Shown here piece by piece: positions 11,311 to 21,552 of a DNA stretch of 64,000 nucleotides. The notes below the pieces were generated by a model. That model saw only the letters and a list, made by a program, of their open reading frames with translations. It did no database searches and was not told the origin of the DNA. Made by a program: the position numbers and the translations under genes. Numbering within the stretch: position 1 is the first letter of the stretch; every line of letters starts with the position of its first letter. Location: the NCBI GenBank assembly GCA_030737875.1, contig CM060915.1:361395863-361459862 (forward strand), written 5' to 3'. The stretch is from Allium sativum (taxonomy: Eukaryota; Streptophyta; Magnoliopsida; Asparagales; Amaryllidaceae).

Positions 11311-11652
11311 CCTTTAAAAATTATTCCATATCTTTACAATTCTAAAAATCGCATCTTCTATTTTTAAAAACATCTCCTTTCTATTTTTAAAATTCAGATC
11401 TTTCTATCATACAAATCATATTTTTCCTACATGAAAAATCTCATCTTTTCCTTTTGAAAAAATCTAATCTTTATATGATTACCCATTTACATTTCATATG
11501 AATAAGAATATATTCTTTATACGAATAAATATCTAAACTTTATATTCAATTAAAATCGTATTTCCTTTCTAATCTAAATTTATAAAAATCAGTTTTAAAG
11601 TAAAATAAAAAATCAGTTTTAAAGTAAAATAAAATTAAAAAAAATCGGTTTT

Positions 11653-11950
11653 ACTTACAGAGGGGGGCTGATGCGAGGTCGGCGCCGCTGGGGGGCTCCG
11701 ATGGTGAACTGCGGCGAGGGGGTGCGGAAATCGATGCGAAGGAGGGAGGACGGAGGGGAAGGAGGTGCGGTTCTTCAATTGGGAGAGGAGGGAGGTTCGA
11801 CAGTGGGGGGGCAACGCGGTGGCGCGATGGGGAGGCGGCTCGACGGTGGGTTGAACGGAGGAGGGCGGCGGCGGGTTTTGTTCCGACATTTTTTTTTAAT
11901 TCGATCTGAAATAATGATTTGGGGGGGGGGGCCAGAGCGGGTTAAGGGGG
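11653..11950 (-). promoter_or_regulatory. GC-rich LTR leader with GTAAGT donor, element A 5' LTR
   Basis: The minus-strand donor GTAAGT is at 11658-11653, 1208 bp from the LTR start in sense. Upstream of it is a C-rich ~290-bp segment, then an AT-rich stretch (AATAAATAATAATAA) that could supply a TATA function. The run of 12 G (about 11920-11931) and many GGG tracts lie on the plus strand. Confidence 0.5.
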
Positions 11951-12866
11951 AGAGGTTTTTTTTTATTATTATTATTTATTATTTAATTAATTAATTTTCA
12001 AAAAGCTGACTTTTACATACGACCTCGAAACGAGGCCCACCGCCTGTCGTCCATAGCATTTTACCCCCATTCCGAACACAATGGGATATGTATCGTAGGT
12101 TGATTTGATCGTTTCGACCATTTTCCTTTGAATTTACATTTAAATCACTATATTGAATTTTAAACGTACATTTCAAATTACCGGGGTCACATACGAACTT
12201 TAAAAATTCCTGAAAAATATTTTCTAGCTTCGTATTGACGATACGGTCCTAACAAAACTAGTTTCATCGAATTCTGAGACCGTTGGAAAAATGGCCATTT
12301 TCCAGTCGATTAAAATCAACTGAAACTGGTCAAACGCGTTTTCCTTCGCCACGCTCACATATTGATTCGAAAAATTATGAAACTTAAAACCTAGCAATAA
12401 TTTTACATCACGGACCCAACAAAAGTGGTTTCGTCGAAATCCGAGGTCGTTTGCAAAATGGCTATTTTTAAGGGCCTGAATTCCATAGCGACTATTCAGA
12501 ATTTTCAACTGGACATATCTTTTGATTCCCGTAATGAAATCTCGATTTTTCGGATTCGTTGGAAAGATATTATCAATTAGATTCCACTATTTTTGTTTCA
12601 CTAAAATCCGGATTGTTTTGCATCCGGTATGCTCAATTGAAGTTTGAAATCGAATTATCGAACTACCGCGCCATTTTCAATTCTATTTATAATTATATAT
12701 AAATATTTATATTCTAACGACGACGCGTATAATATATACGTCGAATTATATTAAAAATAAATTTTCTCGTCGATATTATTTAAAATAATTCATTTTAAAT
12801 AATCAAAATTCGCCAAAATGGCCAAAATAAAAATTTTAAACTGGCCCAGATTTTCGGGTTGTTACA

Positions 12867-13339
12867 ATTTTCCCAAACTTCATATATAGCTAATATCCTA
12901 TGTTTTGAATTTTCCTGGATAGGTCTCAGGTTCCAGTTTTGCCGTTAGCATTAGCAAATTCTAATTACCGTCACATTTTAGTTCAAAATTTGGCCTTTTA
13001 TTTTTTTCTTTTCCACATACGGATGCCATTTTTGACGTAACTTGGTTGGTTACCTAATTTCATCATTTCGGATTTAATGAAACTGATTTCATCAAAATCC
13101 GAGTTCGTTAGCTACTACTTCCTTTGTAAACGTACTATTTTAATTCAAAATTTATCCTTTTGTACTGCCAGTTCACATTATATTGCAGATCCACTAAATT
13201 TCTACCGTTTCGGAATAAAATATTATTATATTAATAAAATATTCAAAATTATTGAAATTAAACCATTTAAAATTCCAAAACAATATAAAAAAACATTTTT
13301 AAATATTAAACTAAATGGTCAAAAATCTGGGCCGTTACA
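12867..13339 (-). repeat. Element B 3' LTR remnant
   Basis: 473 bp directly matching 20485-20959 with about nine differences by eye (about 2%). It ends GGGCCGTTACA at 13339, immediately before B's PPT. The rest of this LTR lies on the far side of element A, outside the window. Confidence 0.85.
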
Positions 13340-13375
13340 TTCCTTCCCCCTTAAAATAATTTCGTCCTCGAAATT
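13340..13375 (-). promoter_or_regulatory. Polypurine tract and stem-tetraloop of element B
   Basis: Minus strand: AATTTCG-AGGA-CGAAATT (13375-13358), then ATTTTAAGGGGGAAGGA, then the LTR start. The stem sequence differs from A's but remains fully paired. Confidence 0.85.
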
Positions 13376-14288
13376 GCTAAGGCAGAAAGAATGTTGCAAA
13401 TCCACTATCTTTACAAATATATTTAATTAAAAATCGATTTTATTTTCAAAATTAATCCAATCAGTTTTAAAAGCAATTTATTTCAGCTAATCAAATTTTC
13501 AAAAATCTTCAAAAATATTCCAATACCTTAAATTTTGGAAAATTTTTGGCAGAGTCTCCCCTGTACGGAGGACATCTGCAATATCGCAGGATCAAGAAAT
13601 AGATATTCCTCGACTCTCATGGTCGGAAAAATCAAAAATCAAACTCAAAACTCAAACAAAACCAAAAATTTTATATTGGCGTAGGCGTACCTTTTGGCGA
13701 GCGTTATTACGCGATAAGCTATAATTTTATATTCGAGCCCGCTTAATTTTTATGCAGCTCTACTCCAACCGGATTTAATTAACTCCAAAATTTCTCCCTT
13801 GGATGGATTTTAAAGCTGAACTGGAACTTGCACCTGCCCTCAACTCAAACAAATTCATCAGCTATCACACAAGGTCAGTTATGTTTAAAACATCCATATA
13901 ATTTCCTATCAACTCATTCCACACACAGTTCAATCTGCACGGGATTTATTATTCATAATTACTTCCTTTATTACTATAATTATCCATTCGGATTTATTTA
14001 CCTGAATTGGTTTATTTAATTACCCATTCAAAATTATTTGAATCAGGATTGATTGGTCAACTTAATTATTTCCAGATTTGTTTCAACCAACCCTATTCAG
14101 GTTCAGATTTATATTCGAGCATCCATCAACACAATTCAACATATCACACAATCAACAAATCCAAACAATTTTCCCATACTATAATAAGCTTTACTTTTAT
14201 TTTATTATAAAATAAATTGGACCAAAAATAGTTTCAAAGATAATTTTATACCAAAATACAAATACGCGCTCTCGTATATATACACTCA

Positions 14289-14327
14289 ACTCAATCTAGG
14301 GTGTTACTGACCCCATCTCTATTGAGT
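14289..14327 (-). promoter_or_regulatory. PBS-proximal conserved stem-loop of element B
   Basis: Outer stem ACTCAAT (14289-14295) / ATTGAGT (14321-14327). Inner stem GGGT (14299-14302) / ACCC (14310-14313) with 7-nt loop GTTACTG. It has the same geometry as in A and C with compensated bases. Confidence 0.7.
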
Positions 14328-14362
14328 CACACCATAGAGCCAAGGTTATCTCTAAACCAATA

Positions 14363-14374
14363 GCTCTGATACCA
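14363..14374 (-). other. Primer-binding site of element B
   Basis: The minus strand reads TGGTATCAGAGC (initiator tRNA-Met type), one base from the LTR boundary at 14376. Confidence 0.92.
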
Positions 14375-16071
14375 CTGTAACGACCCGGGGAAAAAGACCG
14401 ACAATCGGGTCTTCGATAACAATACATAACCCGTATCGCTTGCCAAAAACCCAAGTATCGAACCCCCAGATTGTCAATAGAAAGAATTTAGAGGGTGAGG
14501 AAAGAAAGAAAGAAATATTAGAATAGAAGAAAGAAAAAGAACACATCAGAATCTCACAGCGGAACGAATAAAATATAATATACAAATCTTTGTACAAAAG
14601 AACTGTATATACATACCAATCATCAGAGTACAACATATAACTGCACAGCGGACATAACTTTATATAATTAGCGGTGAAGCCTCCTGCTTCCAGCTTCTGA
14701 AACTCCAAGCGAATCTAACCTGGAACATACTTGGTCTGACCGGAGCACATTTGATTTAAAACAAAATACACCGGGTCAGTCTGGAATACTATCAGTGATA
14801 AATTCACAGAACACACACTCAACTTGTTTAACTTTGGAAATCCTTTATGAAATCAAAGGATAATAGTAAGACCAGCCCACACATAAACACGGACGGTTTT
14901 TACCTTACTATAACCCAAACCGTTTTTGAAAATCATAACTTGATCTGATATTATCATAATGTCTAAATACAAGTAGATATCAATCTAGAAGAACGCTTGC
15001 ATCTCACGCTCCCCGTATATAGTATACAAACAAAAACCGCGGGCGCTTATTGGGTATTGGATTTCCAACCATGACAAGGTATGGGACCACCTTCCACACG
15101 TGTATCTCTAGAGGCGAATACACAGGGTTCAACAAGAACGTCTTGCAACCCGGCCCTCACATGACCAACCACTCATTTCGCTTGAGTGTATCGAATGTAT
15201 ATCACCGACGGTTGGGCTCAAACCACCGTCTTCCGAAAAGGGACAACATCGATAGATTAAAGAAGCATAAGAAATTTCTCTAGAGAGGTGATTATACACC
15301 CTAATGGGAGCGACCCACATAGCCATGCTACCTGCCCGATTTTTGTCATTTCCCGGTTGATGAGGCTTGAGGCTAGAATTCATCTCTTCGAACATGTGGC
15401 CACCATTCACTTTGAATGCCACATCGTCAGATCCTCTGGATATCACTAATTGACGTCCACAAAAATACTCTAGTTGTTAGGCTAGAGAATAACCATTTCC
15501 CCGCCATCAACCATGGTACGTTTGGAGAAATCAACATACGTGACTCCTTTGGAAATACTCTGTCAAACACTCGTCCATACAAGTCATCCAGGAACAGGAT
15601 GACCCGAAGGTACCCTCCTACTGCATCCAATATAGGAATCACCCCAAGGATCAATAGCGAGTAGTCCTTGCAATCCGTGGATTTCAACCACGACAGAATC
15701 ACAAACCAAATAACTCTGGTTGCAAGCCAGAGAGATTCGACAAGTAGTCCTTCCGCTTATGAAGATCCACGGTCTTCACTTGCTCCGTCTTCAATTGACA
15801 TCTTCACGTATTTGTTGGTCGGAATGGTTTTCGAATATAATTCGATCCCGGTCTTTCCATACCAACAATCGTATTGGTCTGGTTTGATAGTCGGTGATTT
15901 AACTATCAAATACAATAGTGTGAATGAAATGAGATCGCTGATTTGGTGCTTGGCATGACTTGGCCTTTTTAAATATATTAAACAAACAGTTAATCAACCC
16001 TAATACTCGACTTAACTCTAACTTGACTAACTCGACTTGATTACTCCTATCAAATAACTAATACTCGACTG

Positions 16072-16230
16072 AACTCCATTCGCTTGACTCTAGATCGCAG
16101 TGATCACAATGGTTACGCCTGATTCCCTCAGGAAACATTCGACCGCCTTAGGCTATCTGCAGCCCTGCGAATTTCGCTAGCAGTCGTACGTAATGGCAAT
16201 TCTCCCTGAAAAACTATGTTTGACTAACTC
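16072..16230. repeat. ~160-bp block shared between B's LTR and C's interior
   Basis: About 90% identical by eye to 22054-22212, including CTAGATCGCAG and GCTAGCAGTCGTACG. One copy lies in an LTR and the other between C's PPT and PBS, so sequence has moved between LTR and interior, or C's interior carries an LTR-derived insert. Confidence 0.75.
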
Positions 16231-17174
16231 ATTAATAACTTCTAATCTTCCCAATATTTTCAAGACATTATATTTATTCTTAATTTATTTGACAAAACCA
16301 TTTTATACATTTCAAGATATGAATTGCTTAACTTTCCCTCCCCTTTCATATTGGGCATATTATTATTATTTCAAAATCCCGCACTTATGTTCGATGTTCC
16401 TCGTATGGAATATCACACCAATTACAACGTCTTTCACTCGTTTCAAACCAATACCATTCCTCGATAATAACGAAGCCGTTCGAGTTGGGGTATTCTATTT
16501 ACCTCTCAGACCTTGATCGACAACGTTCTTATCTCAGAATACTATCAGTTCGTCACTTAACCACCCCGCCAAATTCTTAGTTAGCATCTCGATTTCAAAT
16601 TGATTTTATAAACCGTTCATTACATTTGAAATCCCTTTTTCAATATGATTCCTTTACTTAATTCGTTTGATTAAGTAAAAATCCACCAAAACATAACTTT
16701 TAACTTAGACCACAATTTTACTTACACTTTTGGATTTACAAGCAAAACCACATGTCAAATAATTTACTTTCATCCACTCGAGCCTTTCTTATAATACTTT
16801 TTATCTTGGGTTATATTTCCAAAGGTCCCTTTTACCATTATTTTGCACAAAAACAATTCCATGTATTTTCTTTTCGTTTTGAAAACCTCATTTCCATTAT
16901 CGTACTTTGGTTAATTTACTCTTTAACCTTTAAGCCATTATTCCACTTAAAAATCTCATTTTCAAACCTTGTTTGAACTTTTGGATTTTTATCTCCTTTA
17001 CCACCTTGATTCCAAATCTGGTTTTATAAACCGTTTCTTCATTTGAAATCCTCGTTCAAAAATCTTTTTGCTTAATTTCTTTAATTAAGTAAATATTTAT
17101 TAAAACACCATTTTAGTCTAAACACGATTCCACTTATAACTTTTGGCATATATGAAAATGGGTGCGTTTTCTAC

Positions 17175-17846
17175 AGGTCCCTACTAAGTTTCAAAATTAG
17201 GCTCACATCCAGTCATAAACTTATTATAAATTTAGTCCCTGTTTTCATTTTTACGTTTTATTCATAATATTTGCATACATGTATACGAATATTCTGAATG
17301 AATATTTGCATACATGTATGCAAATATTTTGAATTTTTGTATACATGTATGCTAATATTCATCAGAATAGTTGCATATATGTATGCAAATATTCAAAATA
17401 TTTGCATACATGTATGCAACTATTCTGATGAATATTTGCATACATATATGCAAATATTCTAAATTTTTGCATACATGTATGCAACTATTTTGAACAAATA
17501 TTTGCATACATGTATGCAAATATTCATCAGAATAGTTGCATACATGTATGCAAATATTCAAAATATTTGCATACATGTATGCAACTATTCTACTGAATAT
17601 TTGCATACATGTATGCAAATATTCTAAATTTTTGCATACATGTATGCAACTATTCTAAACGAATATTTGTATACATGTATGCAACTATTCTGAATTGTTG
17701 CATACATGTATGCAAATAAAGTTGAACTAATGTTGATGAATTGTTGCAGAAATGTATGCAATTTTTCTAAATAAAAAAATAGGGACCTAATTTATAATAA
17801 GTTTAAGACCGAATGTGAGCCTAATTAAGTTACAAAATAGGGACCT
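17175..17846. mobile_element. Foldback (MITE-like) element with a palindromic repeat core
   Basis: The ends are an inverted repeat of about 75-80 bp (17175-17255 and about 17770-17846), beginning AGGTCCCTA and ending TAGGGACCT, with conserved inner words AGGCTCACAT and AAACTTATTATAAAT. The core (about 17270-17716) holds about 14 units of the perfect 16-bp palindrome TGCATACATGTATGCA: nine exact, the rest with one or two changes. The spacers between units are themselves near-palindromic. No transposase. No convincing target duplication found, so its class is open. The 88-aa ORF across the core is a repeat artefact. Confidence 0.75.
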
Positions 17847-18996
17847 TAGCCTAATTTCCACTATGAAAATCCCATTTCCACATCTTGTCTTGAAAACTTG
17901 GATTTTAAACCCTCTTATAACACCCTTATTCGCCTCTTCGATTAAAACTTATCGCCACTTAACATTTTCAAATCAATATATATTTTAAAAGTCTTCGCTT
18001 TAATTATAATACTAAACTTCCATATTAACTATATTAAAATAGTAACTTTGCCATTAACATGATCCTTATCATTTTTAAACTTATTAAATAATAATTATTG
18101 TAATTAACACTAACCACTTCAATAATTTCTTTAATTCATAGTTAATCGACGATTAACTAACATTTTACATCATTCGTTAAGTTTAACGAATATCCAGACA
18201 ATTTAAACCAAATTAATTCAATTATCACTTTCGATTAAAAACAGTTGAATCTTGTCGACCGTACGTCTCAGTTGACCATTTAACTGAACTCCACTTGTCA
18301 TTTCCCTTTCTAAATTAATCAAATAACTTAATTAATTTAAAATCATTATTTAATTGTTTAAAAACAATTATTCTATCTTTCCCAACCCGTATGTAATTTC
18401 TTCGTATTTTCTCTTTTATTATTTGTTTACACCATACGATTTTCTACATAAACCACATAAAAATCCTTTTATAAACCTGATTAAAATATTTATTCAAAAA
18501 TTTCAAATCTAATTACTCGTATAAAATAACTGAAAAACTTCTGTTCAGTTATAAAATAGTTTATAACTTTAAAACTGCGTCGTTTCACCGAACGGTCGAA
18601 CGACGTCTAAACAACACATTTTAAGCCATTCACTGCCAATTACCAAATCAACACTGCCGGTTGATTTTAAACACAACACAGGTGAATATTTATTCAACCC
18701 TCATGTCCAAACAGGTTTAACTACCATATGGGTTCAATCAGTTCAATATCAACGATATAAAATAAACAAACAACATATATAATATCTGAGGAATCCGGTC
18801 GGATCCCTCCAACTTGTTCTTCCCTGCACCACAGCTCGTTAGGCATTTCATAACAATATATGAAATAAATTTCATATGATCGGTTAAATCTAATTAACAG
18901 CATCCAATCAACCATAACAGTCAACAACAACCAATCAACCAATTTAAAGGTAAATTATATTTTAATATGAATTTACCACATCACAGGATTTCAGAA

Positions 18997-19016
18997 GGTG
19001 TGAGAATTAACTCACC
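18997..19016 (-). promoter_or_regulatory. GGTGAG-type hairpin, element B LTR
   Basis: GTGAG (19000-19004) pairs with CTCAC (19011-19015). In LTR sense it reads TGGTGAGTTA, close to a plant 5' splice donor. Confidence 0.5.
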
Positions 19017-19578
19017 AGAGTTTGTTCTGGTCGACGGTTGACGCGTTTGTTGCATTTAATTTGGGACGACTGTCCAAAATTAGCTGAATTTTCAACAGCG
19101 TCAGAATGACTCCTAGTCAGTGCCATCGGGTAGGTCTCGTCCCTGCGATCCCAATGGATCTTATTTCGTTAAATTACGTTAACGTATGCAAATGTTATGC
19201 TATTTACAATATTTACCTAATTTAAATGAATATATATTTAATTTAATTAATTAAATTATTTTTTATCTTAATTAAATTCCTAATTGCGTTATTAGCTAAA
19301 TTACCTTCCCTGCCCTTCTAAAAAATCCTACTTTCCCATCTCTAGCCATATCCAATTTTTAAAATTGAAAAACCATTTTAATATTAATTAAATTTAATTT
19401 CCAAATAAAATATTTAAAAATATTCATTTAAATTATAACCAGGATCAAAAATCTGCTTGAAAGTATTTTTCGATAAGAATCCAACGGTCCTTGTTTCGTG
19501 GAAATCCGACTTGTTTTGGAAAAGTTATAAGCTTTTAAAGTTTATAGTTAAAAATTACGAAAATGCCCCTGGTCTATT

Positions 19579-19626
19579 TTAAATTCAAATTAAATTCAAA
19601 TTTAAATTTAAATTTAAATTTAAATT
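19579..19626. repeat. (AAATTT)n hexanucleotide repeat
   Basis: A short run of alternating AAATTT-type hexamers inside B's LTR. Confidence 0.8.
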
Positions 19627-19809
19627 AACCATCCCATCCGTCGGATCAGTTAGGGAGAGCAGGAAACTATATTTTCCAAACTCAAGTCTTAAACACTATC
19701 CTCTCTGTCACCCTTAGAATGTTCCGATATTTATTTTTACAAATTCTATTTTAACTATAATATATATATATATATATTACCAAAATAAATAAATAAATAT
19801 TATTTAAAA

Positions 19810-19990
19810 ACTTACCCCGTGAAGCCCAAGCCTCTGCCTAAGAGTCCCTAGCTCCCCGTCTTGCCCTCCTTTCTCCCTTTCCTCCTTTTCCCTATTTTCT
19901 ATTATTTTATTATTATTTCTGCCATTGCCAAAGCTTGAAAGAGGAGGAGGAGGAGGAGTGATTTTAAAATGAAGGGGGGCCTATTTATAG
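19810..19990 (-). promoter_or_regulatory. Predicted LTR promoter, leader and splice donor of element B
   Basis: The minus strand carries CTATAAATAG (19990-19981), a strong plant TATA box, followed by about 165 nt of CT-rich leader (CTCCTCCTCC repeats) ending at ACGGG-GTAAGT (donor 19815-19810). It is placed about 0.97 kb into the LTR in sense, near the equivalent leader of family 1. It predicts that transcription starts inside the LTR and that the leader may be spliced. Confidence 0.6.
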
Positions 19991-20959
19991 CCGAAGGAGT
20001 CACATGGATTGCTGAGGTGGCGCGAATCCAACGGTCGAAAATGGATGGCTAAGATTAATCCTTAAATTAATTAAATTATTAATAAATTTAATAATTTATG
20101 AATAGTAAAGTGTGTTTTCTCAACCCTATTCGGACGTTAATTTGACTTACTTATTGATACCTTATCCAAAATCTTTTTCAACCATGTTGTTCAATTTTTC
20201 TTGCTCTTCAATAATATATAAAAATATTTCAAATTCGAATTCGTTTGAACTTTCAAATAATTTAAATTCAAATTCAAAATAGTGTTTTGTGTTAGTTTCA
20301 ACACCTTCTGGTCTCATGTTGGAGTATCAAACAATAACGGTTTTCAGAAATTCTTCCACCATCTGGTCCGGTTTTTAACGTACTTCAATCCTATGTGTTC
20401 AAATCCAAAATCAGAGTTCATTTGGATTTTCAAATAATTTATTTAAATTTTGTTTCCTTAATAACTTTCTATATCCGTTATAGGATTTTCCCAGACTTCA
20501 TATATAGCTAATATCCTATGTTTAGAATTTTCCTAGATAGGTCTCAGGTTCCAGTTTTGCCGTTAGCATTAGCAAATTCTAATTACCGTCAAATTTTAGT
20601 TCAAATTTTGGTCTTTTATTTTTTTCTTTTCCACATACGGATGCCATTTTTGACGTAACTTGGTTGATTACCTAATTTCATCATTTCGGATTTAATGAAA
20701 CTGATTTCATCAAAATCCGAGTTCGTTAGCTACTACTTCCTTTGTAAACGTACTATTTTAATTCAAAATTTATCCTTTTGTACTGCCAGTTCACATTATA
20801 TTGCAGATCCGCTAAATTTCTACCATTTCGGAATAAAATATTATTATATTAATAAAATATTCAAAATTATTGAAATTAAACCATTTAAAATTCCAAAACA
20901 ATATAAAAAAAAACATTTTTAAATATTAAACTAAATGGTCAAAAATCTGGGCCGTTACA

Positions 20960-21516
20960 GGGAAGGAGCCACGGCTGTTATGCTTAGTGGAGGAAAGGAA
21001 GCCACCGTGCCTTGTTTTGGTCCATACCAAAAATAGATTTATTATGTATTTTTTATTTCATTTCAAAATAAACCGATATCCTTTAAATTGAAATATTCCT
21101 TGACTGCGAACTCGTTTCTGAACTTAACAAGTGACATTTTTAGGGTTATACCATTATTCCGGACAAACTGGGACAGGTTCTGAAGCTCAATTCGATCATC
21201 TGTAGAAGATATTAATTTAATTCAATGTAAATTAATTTTAGACAATTTATTTCCTCGATAAATGAATAAATATCATTATAGTTATAAATTCAAACTAAAT
21301 TTCCTATTAATTATTTGAACTGTTTTCAATTCAAATAAAAATTTGGATTCAACTAAATCCATTTTCTTATTCTGATAATTTAATATTTTCAATATTAAAT
21401 TGAAATTGATTTTTAAATCGATAACTCCCTATAAAAATTGATTTATTTACTTAATTCAATATTTAAATCCATATTAAATATTTTAAAATTAACCCCTAAG
21501 AGTCCGGGTCATTACA
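20960..21516 (-). repeat. Element C 3' LTR remnant
   Basis: 557 bp matching 30924-31480 with roughly 14 differences by eye (about 2.5%). It ends GGGTCATTACA just before C's PPT and is cut on the left by element B. Confidence 0.85.
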
Positions 21517-21552
21517 ATCTTCCCCACTTAAAATAATTTCGTCCTCGAAATT
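21517..21552 (-). promoter_or_regulatory. Polypurine tract and stem-tetraloop of element C
   Basis: Minus strand: AATTTCG-AGGA-CGAAATT (21552-21535), ATTTTAAGTGGGGAAGAT, then the LTR start TGTAATGACCC. Confidence 0.85.

Larger units (their letters stand above)
1920..12866 (-). mobile_element. Element A: non-autonomous LTR retrotransposon with very long LTRs
   Basis: On the minus strand the order is 5' LTR (12866-5938), PBS (5935-5924), about 1 kb of non-coding interior, PPT (about 4915-4901), then 3' LTR (4900 down to 1920, where copy X interrupts it). The LTR begins TGTAACAACCCG and ends CGGGTTTTTACA, a 12-bp terminal inverted repeat with one mismatch. The visible parts of the two LTRs (1920-4900 and 9905-12866) differ at only roughly 20-25 positions by eye plus small indels, so insertion is fairly recent. 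No gag or pol. On its right it interrupts element B's LTR at a site reading ATTTT (12867-12871; undisturbed copy 20485-20489). The architecture resembles a LARD but with an extreme LTR-to-interior ratio. Confidence 0.85.
5938..12866 (-). repeat. Element A 5' LTR, complete, 6929 bp
   Basis: Plus-strand reading starts TGTAAAAACCCG (5938) beside the PBS and ends CGGGTTGTTACA (12866). It is uninterrupted and serves as the reference copy of family 1. Blocks in plus-strand order are: a conserved moderately GC region (6250-7540), a degenerate AT region, a 27-bp repeat (about 9290-9430), a 97-bp repeat (9556-9925), the GGTGAG hairpin (10672), the AT palindrome array (10780-11310), the GC-rich leader (11653-11950) and the LTR start region. 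At nearly 7 kb it is longer than most complete plant retrotransposon interiors. The 145-aa minus-strand ORF at 6646-7083 is not conserved in the other LTR copies. Confidence 0.85.
13340..14375 (-). mobile_element. Non-coding interior of element B
   Basis: 1036 bp, almost the same length as A's interior, holding PPT, a short moderately GC block (about 13550-13610), AT-rich filler, PBS-proximal stem-loop and PBS. ORFs are at most 117 aa (13077-13430, which crosses the LTR-interior junction) and are low-complexity Lys/Ile/Phe-rich reads of AT-rich DNA. No gag or pol motif. Confidence 0.8.
12867..20959 (-). mobile_element. Element B: non-autonomous long-LTR retrotransposon
   Basis: Minus-strand order is 5' LTR (20959-14376), PBS (14374-14363), 1036-bp interior, PPT, 3' LTR remnant (13339-12867, cut by element A). 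The LTR starts TGTAACGGCCC and ends GGGTCGTTACA. LTR sequence is largely different from family 1, but layout, PBS and PPT-side box are the same. On its right B interrupts element C's 3' LTR at GGGAA (20960-20964; undisturbed copy 30924-30928). Its visible LTR divergence (about 2%) exceeds that of A (under about 1%), which fits A having landed in B. Confidence 0.85.
14376..20959 (-). repeat. Element B 5' LTR, complete, 6584 bp
   Basis: It runs from TGTAACGACCCG (14376) to GGGCCGTTACA (20959). Plus-strand order: terminal region; a conserved block also found in element C and the LTR ending at 37720 (about 14860-15960); a block shared with C's interior (16072-16230); the foldback element (17175-17846); AT-rich sequence; the GGTGTGAG/CTCACC site (18997-19016); the leader and promoter (19810-19990); and the LTR start region. 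None of the short ORFs (up to 107 aa) looks like a gene. Confidence 0.85.

Noticed and set aside
5938..12866. Reading A's 5' LTR as several separate insertions rather than one LTR
   Set aside because: The block order is the same in F and E, and the outer ends form a matching inverted repeat beside PBS and PPT. A full genome comparison would be needed to exclude it completely.
17352..17618. 88-aa ORF with repeating HTCMQIF-type words
   Set aside because: It is a reading of the TGCATACATGTATGCA array and has no start context or conservation.
17165..17856. A 9-bp Mutator-type target duplication around the foldback element
   Set aside because: The bases flanking 17175 and 17846 do not match convincingly at any length tried.
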